A stretch of DNA of 64,000 nucleotides from Candidatus Zixiibacteriota bacterium (GTDB lineage: Bacteria; Zixibacteria; MSB-5A5; GN15; FEB-12): the NCBI GenBank assembly GCA_040752815.1, contig JBFMGC010000009.1, positions 1 to 64,000 on the forward strand, written 5' to 3'. Below are positions 52,840 through 61,888 of this stretch, one piece after another. Position 1 is the stretch's first letter. Every line of letters starts with the position of its first letter. Under the pieces are notes generated by a model, which saw nothing but the letters and a program-made list of their open reading frames with translations, had not been told where the DNA came from and made no database searches. The position numbers and the translations under genes were made by a program.

Positions 52840-54204
52840 ATGCTCTCGTCGAAGAAAACCAGGACGGCGTTTTTCTGCAGTCAGTGCGGAGCCGAACATC
52901 CCCGCTGGCAGGGGCAGTGCCGCGAGTGCGGCGAGTGGAACAGCCTGATCGAGGAGCACATCCCCGACCGCAAGAAATCTCCGGCCCGATCCGGCAATGT
53001 CACAAAGCAGCTACTCTCCGAGATTTCACAGGAGAACCTTTCAGGATTCACTTCGGAGATAGGTGAATTCGACCGGGTGCTCGGCGGACAGCTTCTGCCC
53101 GGCATGACCGTGCTGATCGGCGGTGATCCGGGAATCGGTAAGTCGACCCTCGTATTGCAGGCTGCGGACGGGTACTCGCGGCAGGGTTTGCCGGTCTTGT
53201 ACATCAGCGGCGAAGAATCGCTGCCGCAGATCAAAATGCGCTCCCAGCGACTCACTGTAGCGGGAGAGCGGATCACGGTAATCAACTGTACGGCCATCGA
53301 GGAGATCACCGGGGTGCTGTCGGAGAATGATTATGCCGTGGTCATGGTCGATTCGATCCAGACTATCACCTCCGCGCAGTTCGATTCTCCGCCGGGAACG
53401 GTCGGCCAGGTACGCGAGGCCGCCAATCATCTTGTCACGCTGGCTAAAGCGCGTGGTTTCGCGCTGATCCTGATCGGCCATGTGACCAAAGAGGGGATGG
53501 TAGCCGGACCCAAAGTGCTCGAGCATATTGTCGACACAGTCGTGTATTTCGAGGGGGATTCGTCGCGGCTGTATCGTGTCCTTCGCGCAGTCAAGAACCG
53601 GTTTGGATCGGTGGCGGAGATTGGTTTGTTCGAGATGGAGTCCGATGGTCTCGGCGAGGTCGTGAATCCGTCGGCGTTTTTTCTCAGTGGGGAACCTCAC
53701 ACCCCACGGGCCGGAGCGGTGGTGGCCGGCGTTTGCGAGGGCCACCGTCCGCTCCTGGTCGAGGTGCAGGCGCTGGTCACTCCGGCAACGTACGGTAACC
53801 CCCAGCGGGTGGCCGGCGGGATCGACAATAAAAAACTGGCTCTGCTTCTTGCTATATTGGAGAAACGGTGCGGCTATCCGATGGCCACCCATGACGTATT
53901 CGTCTCAGTCGCGGGCGGGCTGCGCCTGACCGAGCCGGGCCTTGACCTGGCGATACTCGCGGCGATTGCGTCGTCGCTTACCAACAAGCCGGTCTCGGCG
54001 GATAAGCTCGTGGTGGGCGAGGTAGGATTATCTGGTGAAGTGCGCGCCGTGGTGAACGCTGATCGGCTGGCGTCCGAGGCGGCCAAGCTCGGTTTCAAGG
54101 CGATAGTCTATCCGGAGAGCAACCGGTCGCATATCGGCTCGCCTGATCTGGAGATGATGCCGGTGAGGGACCTGCAATCGGCGCTGGATCGAATCATTGG
54201 CTGA
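52840..54204 (+). CDS. radA: RadA (Sms), DNA repair/recombination ATPase
   Basis: 454 residues. N-terminal zinc finger (FFCSQCGAEHPRWQGQCRECGEWN), RecA-type ATPase with GDPGIGKSTL, the RadA-specific KNRFG motif (RAVKNRFGS), and a C-terminal Lon-like domain (GGLRLTEPGLDLAILAAIASS). Promotes branch migration in recombination. Starts directly at the dnaB stop. Confidence 0.97.
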   Translation: MLSSKKTRTAFFCSQCGAEHPRWQGQCRECGEWNSLIEEHIPDRKKSPARSGNVTKQLLSEISQENLSGFTSEIGEFDRVLGGQLLPGMTVLIGGDPGIGKSTLVLQAADGYSRQGLPVLYISGEESLPQIKMRSQRLTVAGERITVINCTAIEEITGVLSENDYAVVMVDSIQTITSAQFDSPPGTVGQVREAANHLVTLAKARGFALILIGHVTKEGMVAGPKVLEHIVDTVVYFEGDSSRLYRVLRAVKNRFGSVAEIGLFEMESDGLGEVVNPSAFFLSGEPHTPRAGAVVAGVCEGHRPLLVEVQALVTPATYGNPQRVAGGIDNKKLALLLAILEKRCGYPMATHDVFVSVAGGLRLTEPGLDLAILAAIASSLTNKPVSADKLVVGEVGLSGEVRAVVNADRLASEAAKLGFKAIVYPESNRSHIGSPDLEMMPVRDLQSALDRIIG

Positions 54205-55345
54205 CAATTCTATGTACGAGCTAAGATCGGTCGACCGCCGCGCCCGCCATGGCGTCGTCTCGACCGCCCGCGGTACATTTCAAACCCCCGCCTTCATGCC
54301 GGTGGGCACCGCCGGCGCGGTGAAGGCGCTGGCTTGTGAACAGCTCGATGAGTGCGGCGCGGAGATCATTCTTGCTAACACTTATCATCTCTATCTCAGG
54401 CCCGGCCCGGACATTGTCCGCAGCCAGGGCGGCTTGGCGAAATTCACGGGTTGGAACAAGCCGACACTGACTGATTCCGGCGGCTACCAGGTCTTTTCCC
54501 TCAAGGACATCAGCAAGGTGAGCGACGCGGGGGTCGAGTTCCAGTCGCACATCGACGGCTCCCGCCATTTGTTCACGCCGGAAAAAGTGGTCGATATCCA
54601 GCGTGATATCGGCGCAGATATCATCATGGCGTTCGATCAGTGCGTGCCATATCCATCGGATGAGAAAACCGCCGCCGATGCTGTCCGGCGAACCACCTAT
54701 TGGGCCGCGCGATGCCGAAAGCGATTCGCGAAATCTACTGCGGATGGTCCTGATCGAGCACAATCTCTATTCGGAATCGTCCAAGGTTCGACTTACAAAG
54801 ACCTCCGTACGCGGTCAGCAGAAGAGATCGTGGCGCTCGATTTCGACGGTTACGCGATTGGCGGCCTTTCGGTAGGGGAGAGCAAGACCGAAATGGAAGA
54901 CATGCTCGCGCACACCATTGAGCTGCTTCCCGCAGACAAACCGCGCTACATGATGGGAGTCGGCTACCCGGAAGATATCCTGATGGCGGTATCATACGGT
55001 GTGGACATGTTTGACTGCGTGTTGCCCACGCGCAACGCGCGCACCGGCAGCGTGTTTACGTCGACCGGACCGCTGGTCTATCGCAACGCCGAGTATGCTG
55101 ATGACAGTCGCCCGCTCGATGAGCACTGCGACTGTGCGGTCTGCCGTCGCTACAGCCGCGCCTACCTGCGGCATCTGTTCAACCAGGCGGAGATCACAGG
55201 ACTCTCCCTGGCAACCTACCATTCTGTCTACTTTTACTTGCAGCTAATGCGCGATATCCAAGGGGCAATGGCTGCCGGCCGGTTTGATGCCTTTCGCCGG
55301 GAGTTTCTTTTGCGTTACGTGCAAGCAGATCCGACATCACTATGA
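54197..55345 (+). CDS. tgt: Tgt, queuine tRNA-ribosyltransferase
   Basis: 382 residues from TTG 54197, overlapping the radA stop; ATG 54212 is in frame and gives 377 residues. ANTYHLYLRPGPD, LTDSGGYQVFSL, GGLSVGESK, MGVGYPEDILMAVSYGVDMFDCVLPTRNARTG, and the zinc site CDCAVCRRYSRAYLRHLF. Exchanges guanine-34 for preQ1 in tRNAs with GUN anticodons. Ends the coaBC-to-tgt run of genes. Confidence 0.96.
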   Translation: MADNSMYELRSVDRRARHGVVSTARGTFQTPAFMPVGTAGAVKALACEQLDECGAEIILANTYHLYLRPGPDIVRSQGGLAKFTGWNKPTLTDSGGYQVFSLKDISKVSDAGVEFQSHIDGSRHLFTPEKVVDIQRDIGADIIMAFDQCVPYPSDEKTAADAVRRTTYWAARCRKRFAKSTADGPDRAQSLFGIVQGSTYKDLRTRSAEEIVALDFDGYAIGGLSVGESKTEMEDMLAHTIELLPADKPRYMMGVGYPEDILMAVSYGVDMFDCVLPTRNARTGSVFTSTGPLVYRNAEYADDSRPLDEHCDCAVCRRYSRAYLRHLFNQAEITGLSLATYHSVYFYLQLMRDIQGAMAAGRFDAFRREFLLRYVQADPTSL

Positions 55346-55402
55346 TCCTGATCGGCACCGTGACATTGATCGACCGGCCTCCACGCCAGCCGTCGTCTTG
55401 TT

Positions 55403-55464
55403 GCGTCAGGTCTTGAGCCCGACCCGGTCTGCGAAGCGGGCCGGATCGGGTGGTGACCTGCCGC
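55403..55464. repeat. R2 palindromic element, copy 3 (62 bp)
   Basis: Outer arms GCGTCAGGTC / GACCTGCCGC (one mismatch), inner arms CCCGACCCGG / CCGGATCGGG (one mismatch). The ends are identical to copy 1 read on the other strand. It lies between the convergent tgt and outer-membrane-protein genes, where it could act as a two-way terminator. Confidence 0.75.
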
Positions 55465-55522
55465 CGTCGTGGTCGAATACCTGCCGCAACTCCTTTGCGT
55501 AGGATTCCGATTTACCTAACAG

Positions 55523-56131
55523 CTATACTTCGAACAGATACCCGATCGTGATTTGAAAGCTGCCGGTGCGGGTGGCCTGGTACGACCGGTGCTCGCCGCC
55601 GGCTCCGTCGGAGCCGACCTTCATGAAACGCGGCCGCAATTCGACCACGCCGATTTCAAGTGAGTATGATCTGTGATAGCGCAGGCCGAGAATGATCCGG
55701 TATCCCCACTGCTGTTTGATGTCAACATCGGTGACCCCCTCTGAGAGAAAAAGCGAATCGGCGGTTTCGGCGAACGAGCGGAAGCTGTGCGCCGCGAATA
55801 CCGCCCCGGCGCCGATATAGCCGGTCAGATGATCAGTTCCTCGATAATAAATAGCATCGCCGCCCATCAGCACCGACCAGAGGTGGCCCGTGGGGAAAAC
55901 ACTTGACGTTATCCGACCGTATTTGAGCTCTACAGTGCCCCGTACCATGAATGGATGAACGACGAGCATTTCGCAACTGGCGGACATCACCGGTCCAAGA
56001 CTGACGATCCCGTTGGGGTTCGCTACCCCAACTGTAAAGTGCAGATTGAGCGGCGCCAGCGTGTCTTCCTCGATCGGATTCAGCGGCGCCAGAGGCAGGC
56101 AAAGCCAGTATGTCATCAATAGCGCGTTCAA
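55523..56131 (-). CDS. Outer-membrane beta-barrel protein, unknown
   Basis: 202 residues from TTG 56131, chosen because GTAGGAAC lies 7-8 nt upstream; ATG 56116 in frame has no site. Short hydrophobic N-terminus (signal-like), then alternating strands with aromatic ends (LHFTVGVANPNGIVS, HLTGYIGAGAVFAAHSF, WGYRIILGLRYHRSYSLEIGVVELRPRFMKVG) and a terminal strand SFQITIGYLFEV. Looks like an 8-strand OmpA/opacity-type barrel. Not recognised further. Divergent from the aldehyde dehydrogenase gene. Confidence 0.7.
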   Translation of the reverse strand: MNALLMTYWLCLPLAPLNPIEEDTLAPLNLHFTVGVANPNGIVSLGPVMSASCEMLVVHPFMVRGTVELKYGRITSSVFPTGHLWSVLMGGDAIYYRGTDHLTGYIGAGAVFAAHSFRSFAETADSLFLSEGVTDVDIKQQWGYRIILGLRYHRSYSLEIGVVELRPRFMKVGSDGAGGEHRSYQATRTGSFQITIGYLFEV

Positions 56132-56156
56132 GGGACGTTCCTACATCGTCTAACAT

Positions 56157-56186
56157 AACAGACGATCCCGATGTCGCAAAGGTCAA
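56157..56186 (-). promoter_or_regulatory. Possible promoter of the outer-membrane-protein gene
   Basis: On the minus strand TTGACC (56186-56181), 18-nt spacer, TCTGTT (56162-56157). Moderately good; the leader would be ~20 nt with the RBS before TTG 56131. The remaining 56190-56340 stretch holds nothing I can name. Confidence 0.38.
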
Positions 56187-56341
56187 CCCGATCTCACGAT
56201 CTTTTTTCAAAATAGGTTCGCGCGGTCCAGATTGCGGCGCGGATCAAAGCGCGGTCGGGGGGCTTGGGAGGAACGAACGCCGCGCCATGTAACTTGTTGT
56301 GCCGCAACGCGCAAATAGCGCGCCGCGACGCCTCAAATGGG

Positions 56342-56369
56342 TTGACTACCGGGGCTTATCTGCTATATT
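56342..56369 (+). promoter_or_regulatory. Predicted promoter of the aldehyde dehydrogenase gene
   Basis: TTGACT (56342-56347), 16-nt spacer, TATATT (56364-56369). Leader about 75 nt with a CCAAAA/TTTTGG palindrome (56422-56435) just upstream of GGAG (56443-56446), so this one is not leaderless. Confidence 0.6.
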
Positions 56370-56452
56370 GTCGCGTTCTGCGGAGCGGCTGTGAATAAAT
56401 TCACAACCAAAAACGCAGGACCCAAAACCTTTTGGCACAAACGGAGCTGACG

Positions 56453-57946
56453 ATGGCTGAAACAGTTTTCAAGAATTTCATTAACGGGGAGTGGGTCGCC
56501 TCACGCTCGGGACAGACATTCGAGAACCGCAGTCCCGCCGACACCAGCGAACTGATCGGCGTCTTCCAGAAGTCAAACGCGGACGACGTCAAAGCGGCGG
56601 TGGATGCCGCTGCCGAAGCGTACAAAACCTGGCGGCTGGTTCCGGCGCCCAAGCGCGGCGAGATTCTCTATCGTGTCGCCACGCGCCTGCTCGCGGAAAA
56701 AGAGCGCTGTGCCAGAGACATGACGCGCGAAATGGGCAAGGTGCTTGCGGAAACTCGCGGCGATGTGCAGGAAGCTATCGACATGACCTTCTACATGGCC
56801 GGCGAGGGGCGCCGCTCGTTCGGGATGACCACGCCGTCCGAGCTCAAGAGCAAATTCTGCATGACCGTTCGTCAACCACTCGGAGTGTGCGGGTTCATAA
56901 CGCCATGGAATTTTCCGATGGCGATTCCGTCGTGGAAGATGATGCCCGCGCTGATTTGCGGCAACACTGTGGTCATCAAACCGGCTACCGATACGCCGCT
57001 CTCGGTGGTCAACCTGGTGCGCATCATGCACGAGGAAGGGATCCCGTCCGGCGTGGTCAATATGGTCACCGGCAGCGGCTCCGGTGTGGGCCAGCCTTTG
57101 ATTGAAGACGAGCGGGTGCGGGTAATCTCCTTTACAGGCTCTACCGATGTCGGCCGGCGCGTGTCCGTCTCGTGCGCTCCCAAGTTCAAGCACTCCTGTC
57201 TCGAGATGGGCGGCAAGAACGTGCAGATCATCATGGATGATGCCGATGTCGATCTGGCGATCGAGGGCGCCCTCTGGGGGGCGTTTGGCACGACCGGGCA
57301 GCGCTGCACCGCCACCAGCCGGCTGATTTGCCATGAGCGCGTCTACGGCGAGGTCGTAAAGAAGATGGCCGAGCGAGCCTCGAAGCTCAAAGTCGGTAAC
57401 GGTCTCGATGAGAACGTTCAGATGGGCCCATGTGTGAATGAGGACCAGCTCAAGACCGTGCTCGAGTATGTGGATATCGGCAAGAACCAGGATGGCGCCC
57501 GCCTCGTGTGCGGTGGACAGCAGTTGACCGGCGGCCCGTACGCCCGGGGCTACTTTGTGCAGCCGACTATATTCTCTGATGTTACTCAGAAAATGCGTCT
57601 ATGGCGCGAGGAGATTTTCGGCCCGGTGCTGTCGATTGGCAGCTTCCGCAGCTTCGATCAGGCCATGGAGATGGCTAACGACACCGCCTATGGGCTTTCT
57701 GCGTCGATCTACACGCGTGACATTAACAAAGCGTACACCGCCATGCGCGATGTATACACCGGCATCTTCTATGTCAATGCCCCGACCATCGGCGCCGAGA
57801 CCCATCTTCCCTTCGGCGGCACTAAGGAAACCGGCAACGGCCATCGTGAGGCGGCCACTGCCGCGCTCGACGTATTCAGTGAGTGGAAGTCAGTCTATGT
57901 CGATTTCTCCGGCGGACTGCAAAGGGCGCAGATCGATAACCAGTAA
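56453..57946 (+). CDS. NAD(P)-dependent aldehyde dehydrogenase
   Basis: 497 residues from ATG 56453 (GGAG 6 nt upstream; TTG 56432 is in frame but lies in the palindrome). ALDH superfamily: [32 protein letters not shown], catalytic Glu in LEMGGKN, catalytic Cys in [13 protein letters not shown]. The ending ([21 protein letters not shown]) is like succinate-semialdehyde/aminoadipate-type enzymes, but the substrate is not certain. Monocistronic start of the region leading to sucCD. Confidence 0.92.
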   Translation: MAETVFKNFINGEWVASRSGQTFENRSPADTSELIGVFQKSNADDVKAAVDAAAEAYKTWRLVPAPKRGEILYRVATRLLAEKERCARDMTREMGKVLAETRGDVQEAIDMTFYMAGEGRRSFGMTTPSELKSKFCMTVRQPLGVCGFITPWNFPMAIPSWKMMPALICGNTVVIKPATDTPLSVVNLVRIMHEEGIPSGVVNMVTGSGSGVGQPLIEDERVRVISFTGSTDVGRRVSVSCAPKFKHSCLEMGGKNVQIIMDDADVDLAIEGALWGAFGTTGQRCTATSRLICHERVYGEVVKKMAERASKLKVGNGLDENVQMGPCVNEDQLKTVLEYVDIGKNQDGARLVCGGQQLTGGPYARGYFVQPTIFSDVTQKMRLWREEIFGPVLSIGSFRSFDQAMEMANDTAYGLSASIYTRDINKAYTAMRDVYTGIFYVNAPTIGAETHLPFGGTKETGNGHREAATAALDVFSEWKSVYVDFSGGLQRAQIDNQ

Positions 57947-57964
57947 GCACGCAGGCGCACGATA

Positions 57965-58054
57965 TTGAAACGCTGCAAGTACATATTCGGATCCCGGATC
58001 GGGCATCTGCCGCTCTATCTGATTCTTTTCATCTGGATGGCATCATCTATATGA
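57965..58054 (+). CDS. Possible 29-residue hydrophobic peptide
   Basis: TTG-initiated frame KRCKYIFGSRIGHLPLYLILFIWMASSI in the 173-nt spacer after the aldehyde dehydrogenase. It has a basic head and one hydrophobic segment of ~17 residues, as small membrane peptides do, but no clear Shine-Dalgarno. It may be chance or a remnant. Confidence 0.2.
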   Translation: MKRCKYIFGSRIGHLPLYLILFIWMASSI

Positions 58055-58119
58055 CTGCCGCGGTCATTTCCTGGATCGGTGATGTAACGATGAAACGAAT
58101 CGATTAGGAGTCATTAGAC

Positions 58120-59472
58120 ATGGCAAGAAAGAAAGTAGTTATCATGGGCGCGGCCGGAAGAGACTTCCACAATTTCAACGTGCTCTATCGCAATGACAAG
58201 AGGGTCGAAGTGGTCGCGTTCACGGCCACCCAGATTCCGGATATACAGGGGCGCAAGTATCCCAAAGCGCTGGCCGGCAAGCTGTACCCAAAAGGTATTC
58301 CCATCTACGATGAGGCGGAACTGCTCGATCTGATTCAGAAACACTCGGTCGACGAAGTCGTTTTTTCGTACTCCGATGTTTCATATCAGTACGTTATGGA
58401 GAAGGCAGCCTACGTGATGGCCACCGGCGCGCGCTTTTCGGTCGAAGGTTCGCTGCCCACGCAGATTAAGTCCAGGAAACCGGTCATCGCGGTTTGCGCC
58501 GTCCGCACCGGGTCGGGCAAATCGCAAACCACCCGCCGCGTGGCCGAAGTTCTGCAAAGCATGGGCAAGAAAGTGGTGGCGATTCGTCACCCCATGCCGT
58601 ACGGTGATCTGACCAAACAGGTGTGCCAGCGCTTCGCTTCTCTGGACGACCTGGTCAGACACAAGTGCACGATCGAAGAGCGCGAGGAGTACGAGCCGCA
58701 TATCGTGCGCGGTGTCACAGTGTATGCGGGGATCGACTACGAGAAGATCATCCGTGAGGCGGAAAAGGAGGCCGACGTGATCCTCTGGGACGGCGGTAAT
58801 AACGATATGCCGTTCTATCGCCCCGACTTTCAGTTTACAGTGGTAGACCCGCACCGGCCCGGCCATGAAATCAGTTACTACCCCGGCCAGGCGAACCTGC
58901 TGCTGGCCGACGCCATCGTGATCAACAAGATCGACTCGGCCGACAGTGACGGAATCGCCCAGGTGCGGGCCAATGCGGCGGCCTACAACCCCGCGGCGGT
59001 GGTAATCGATGCGGCGTCGCCGATCCAGGTCGACAAGCCGGAATTGATTCGCGGTAAGCGGGTGCTGGTAGTGGAGGACGGTCCGACACTCACGCACGGC
59101 GAGATGCAGTATGGCGCCGGGGTGGTAGCGGCTACGAAATACGGGGCCTCCGAGTTGGTCGACCCGCGCCCGTACACCGTGAAATCGATCACGCAGACGT
59201 TCGAGAAATATCCCGATATCGGCATACTCTTGCCGGCTATGGGATACGGCGATCAACAGGTGAAAGATCTGGAGACTACGATCAATCGCACTGAGTGCGA
59301 TTCCGTGATCGTGGCCACCCCCATCGATCTGAGCCGAATCGTCAAAATCAAACATCCGACCACGCGCGTGTATTACTCGCTGCAGGAAATCGGCACGCCC
59401 AGCTTGGCGACGGTCCTGGCTGACTACTTTTCACGGCGGGCCGGTAGCAAGAAGGGGTCCCGCAAGAAGTGA
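58120..59472 (+). CDS. Cyclic 2,3-diphosphoglycerate synthetase-like protein (P-loop)
   Basis: 450 residues. N-terminal Rossmann-like part (VVIMGAAGRDFHNFNVLYRND), then a P-loop ATPase with GSGKSQTTRR (~residue 131), DGGNND and a NKID-type motif (VINKIDSAD), closing with an ATP-grasp-like region. The family is named after the archaeal cyclic-2,3-diphosphoglycerate synthetase; in bacteria the true product has not been shown to my knowledge. A strong terminator-like hairpin separates it from the carbamate kinase gene. Basic C-terminal tail (RRAGSKKGSRKK). Confidence 0.78.
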   Translation: MARKKVVIMGAAGRDFHNFNVLYRNDKRVEVVAFTATQIPDIQGRKYPKALAGKLYPKGIPIYDEAELLDLIQKHSVDEVVFSYSDVSYQYVMEKAAYVMATGARFSVEGSLPTQIKSRKPVIAVCAVRTGSGKSQTTRRVAEVLQSMGKKVVAIRHPMPYGDLTKQVCQRFASLDDLVRHKCTIEEREEYEPHIVRGVTVYAGIDYEKIIREAEKEADVILWDGGNNDMPFYRPDFQFTVVDPHRPGHEISYYPGQANLLLADAIVINKIDSADSDGIAQVRANAAAYNPAAVVIDAASPIQVDKPELIRGKRVLVVEDGPTLTHGEMQYGAGVVAATKYGASELVDPRPYTVKSITQTFEKYPDIGILLPAMGYGDQQVKDLETTINRTECDSVIVATPIDLSRIVKIKHPTTRVYYSLQEIGTPSLATVLADYFSRRAGSKKGSRKK

Positions 59473-59481
59473 GGTTTCGAT

Positions 59482-59511
59482 CCGACGGGCCGGTTACGGC
59501 CGGTCCGTCGG
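59482..59511 (+). terminator. Strong hairpin after the cDPG-synthetase-like gene
   Basis: Arms CCGACGGGCCGG / CCGGTCCGTCGG (12 bp, one G-U) with a 6-nt loop, followed by GCTTTC. Likely an intrinsic terminator with a short T-run. It argues against the long start (59469) of the next gene. Confidence 0.65.
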
Positions 59512-59543
59512 GCTTTCGCCGGCTTCCGGGAACAGGTCTCGCC

Positions 59544-60494
59544 GTGACGACTCACAATAAGACAGCGGTGGTAGCGTTGGGAGGGAATGCTATCACCAAA
59601 CCGGGTGTCGAGGACACGATAGCGAACCAGTTCCGCCACACTCGGGAATCGCTCGACGGCATCGTTGATCTCATCAAGGACGGCTACAACCTGGTGGTGA
59701 CCCACGGCAACGGACCACAGGTCGGTAATGCCCTGCTGCGAATCGAGCTGGCCCGCGGGAAGGCGCCGATTCTTCCGCTCGGCGTGTGCGTGGCCGACAC
59801 CGAGGGCGGTATGGGCTACATGATTCAGCAGTCGCTGGCGAATCGCCTGCGCGACGAGAATCTCGAGCGCCCGGTGATTACGATTATCACTCAGGTGCTG
59901 GTCGATCCCAATGATCCGGCGATCGCCAATCCGACGAAGTTCATCGGGCAGTTTTACTCTGAAAGTGACGCCAAAGTGTTCACTCAGACCCGCGGCTGGC
60001 AGATGAAGAGGGACTCGAATCGCGGATGGCGACGAGTGGTGCCGTCGCCGATGCCACTCCGCACGATCGAGGCGGGCATGATTAGGAAACTGGTTGAATC
60101 CGGCGCGGTGGTAATTGCCGACGGTGGTGGCGGTATCCCGATCTACATCGATCACCGTAACTGGTATGAGGGGATTGACGCCGTAATCGACAAAGATCTG
60201 GCATCGGCCCTGCTCGCCGCCGAGATCGGCGCGGGCGTCCTTTCGATCCTAACGTCGGTCGATTCGGTGGCCGCCAACTACGGCACGCCGCAGCAAAAGA
60301 ATCTCGAGGAAGTATCGCTTTCGCAGATTAGAACCCTTTACCAGGAGGGGCATTTCCCGGAAGGCTCGATGGGTCCAAAGATTCTTGCCGCTATCAAGTT
60401 TCTGGAGAACGGCGGAGAAATGGTCACGATAACCTCGTTTGAAAACGCCGCCAAAGCCCTTCGAGGCGAGGCTGGAACGCGAATTGTGCGATGA
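59544..60494 (+). CDS. arcC: Carbamate kinase
   Basis: 316 residues from GTG 59544, the usual length; GTG 59469 would add 25 residues through the terminator hairpin. Amino-acid kinase fold: VVALGGNAI, VVTHGNGPQVGN, DGGGGIPIY, VIDKDLASALLA, EGHFPEGSMGPKILAAIKFL. Interconverts carbamoyl phosphate + ADP and ATP + carbamate. No ornithine carbamoyltransferase or arginine deiminase is in the window, so its pathway is open. Overlaps cca by 4 nt. Confidence 0.94.
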   Translation: MTTHNKTAVVALGGNAITKPGVEDTIANQFRHTRESLDGIVDLIKDGYNLVVTHGNGPQVGNALLRIELARGKAPILPLGVCVADTEGGMGYMIQQSLANRLRDENLERPVITIITQVLVDPNDPAIANPTKFIGQFYSESDAKVFTQTRGWQMKRDSNRGWRRVVPSPMPLRTIEAGMIRKLVESGAVVIADGGGGIPIYIDHRNWYEGIDAVIDKDLASALLAAEIGAGVLSILTSVDSVAANYGTPQQKNLEEVSLSQIRTLYQEGHFPEGSMGPKILAAIKFLENGGEMVTITSFENAAKALRGEAGTRIVR

Positions 60495-61888
60495 TAATGT
60501 GCAGGTTATCGGAAAAGGCGGTAGGTGACATTCTGACACGCGGACGCATCTACGAGGTCGGCGGGGCGGTGCGGGATCGTCTGCTCATGCCGGACATGAA
60601 AATCAAGGACCGCGATTATCTTGTTACCGGTATCCCTTATGATGAGCTCACGTCGATTCTCCGTCGACACGGCCGGGTCGATCTGGTCGGCCGCAGTTTC
60701 GGTGTGATCAAGTTCACTCAGCTCGGCCGCGAGAAGATGCACACGTTTGATATCACCCTGCCGCGCCGCGAGCACTCCACCGGCGCCGGTCACAAAGACT
60801 TCGCGGTTGCTTATGACCCCGCTCTGCCGGTCGAGGAGGATCTGGTTCGCCGCGATTTCACGATCAATGCCATGGCCGTGGAACTGGGCACCGAACGGCT
60901 GGTCGATCCGCTGGGCGGGCTGAGCGATCTCAATAAACGCCGCCTGAGGATGACCTCGCCGGAGTCGTTCCGCGAGGATCCGCTGCGGATGCTTCGCGCA
61001 ATTCAGTTCGCGGCCCGCTTTGAATTCGAGGTAGAGCCGAATACGTTTGATGCTATCCGGCAAGTCGCAGCATCGATAACCACAGTCTCTGCGGAACGGA
61101 TCAACGAAGAGCTAACCAAGCTCCTTACCCTGGCAGAGAAACCATCGCGCGGCTTTCAGCTCATGCACGAGAGCGGATTGCTGCGAGAAATACTGCCGGA
61201 ATTGGAGTCGGGCATCGGAGTCGATCAACCGGGCGGTTATCATGCTTACGATGTTTACGAGCATACGCTCAGGTGTATCGATGCCTGCGACAAGCGTCTG
61301 CGCCTGCGGCTCGCGGCGCTTTTCCATGATATCGATAAGCCGCGCACCAAACGTCTCACCGATGACGGCGCCACGTTCTACGGCCACGAGACGCTGGGAG
61401 CAGAAACCGCGCGGGAGGTGATGACGCGGCTACGCTTCTCGAATGCCCTGGTAGACGAGGTTTCCGCCCTGGTCGAACGCCACATGTTCACCACAGCAGT
61501 CACCGACAAGGGGCTGCGTCGCCTGGTGCGTAAAGTAGGGGTCGACCTGATTTTCGATTTGCTGGATCTGCGCCGGGCGGATGTTATCGCTCAGGGAATG
61601 GGCGGCACCACCACCGATGTCAATGAATTCGAGCAGGCGATACGCGAAGAACTCTCGCGCAAACCGCCGTTCAGCTATTCTGATCTCGCGCTCAACGGAC
61701 ATGATGTCATGCGGATGTTCGAAATCGGGCCGGGTCCGAGAGTGGGCGAGATTCTGGAGCACCTCATGGAGCAAGTGCTGGATGATCCATCGGCCAACAC
61801 CAAGGAAGTGCTTGAAAGTCTGGCCCGGAAATATTATCAAAGCATAATTATGAAGGACGCCACAGACAGCGAGGAAAGCGTTTTATGA
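60491..61888 (+). CDS. cca: CCA-adding tRNA nucleotidyltransferase with HD domain
   Basis: 465 residues. Class II nucleotidyltransferase: YEVGGAVRDRLL, D-x-D (KDRDYLV), VRRDFTINAMAVEL, LRMLRAIQFAARF; HD phosphohydrolase domain (LFHDIDKPRTKR ... FYGHETLGAETAREVM). In a window whose tRNA-Sec lacks an encoded CCA, it is the enzyme that would add it. Poly(A) polymerase is a close relative. Overlaps sucC by 4 nt. Confidence 0.93.
   Translation: MIMCRLSEKAVGDILTRGRIYEVGGAVRDRLLMPDMKIKDRDYLVTGIPYDELTSILRRHGRVDLVGRSFGVIKFTQLGREKMHTFDITLPRREHSTGAGHKDFAVAYDPALPVEEDLVRRDFTINAMAVELGTERLVDPLGGLSDLNKRRLRMTSPESFREDPLRMLRAIQFAARFEFEVEPNTFDAIRQVAASITTVSAERINEELTKLLTLAEKPSRGFQLMHESGLLREILPELESGIGVDQPGGYHAYDVYEHTLRCIDACDKRLRLRLAALFHDIDKPRTKRLTDDGATFYGHETLGAETAREVMTRLRFSNALVDEVSALVERHMFTTAVTDKGLRRLVRKVGVDLIFDLLDLRRADVIAQGMGGTTTDVNEFEQAIREELSRKPPFSYSDLALNGHDVMRMFEIGPGPRVGEILEHLMEQVLDDPSANTKEVLESLARKYYQSIIMKDATDSEESVL

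Noticed and set aside
57965..58110. Decayed membrane-protein gene after the aldehyde dehydrogenase
   Set aside because: Two short frames (KRCKYIFGS... and MTAAVISWIGDVTMKRID) abut with ATGA, but together they match no family I recognise; kept only as a low-confidence small peptide.
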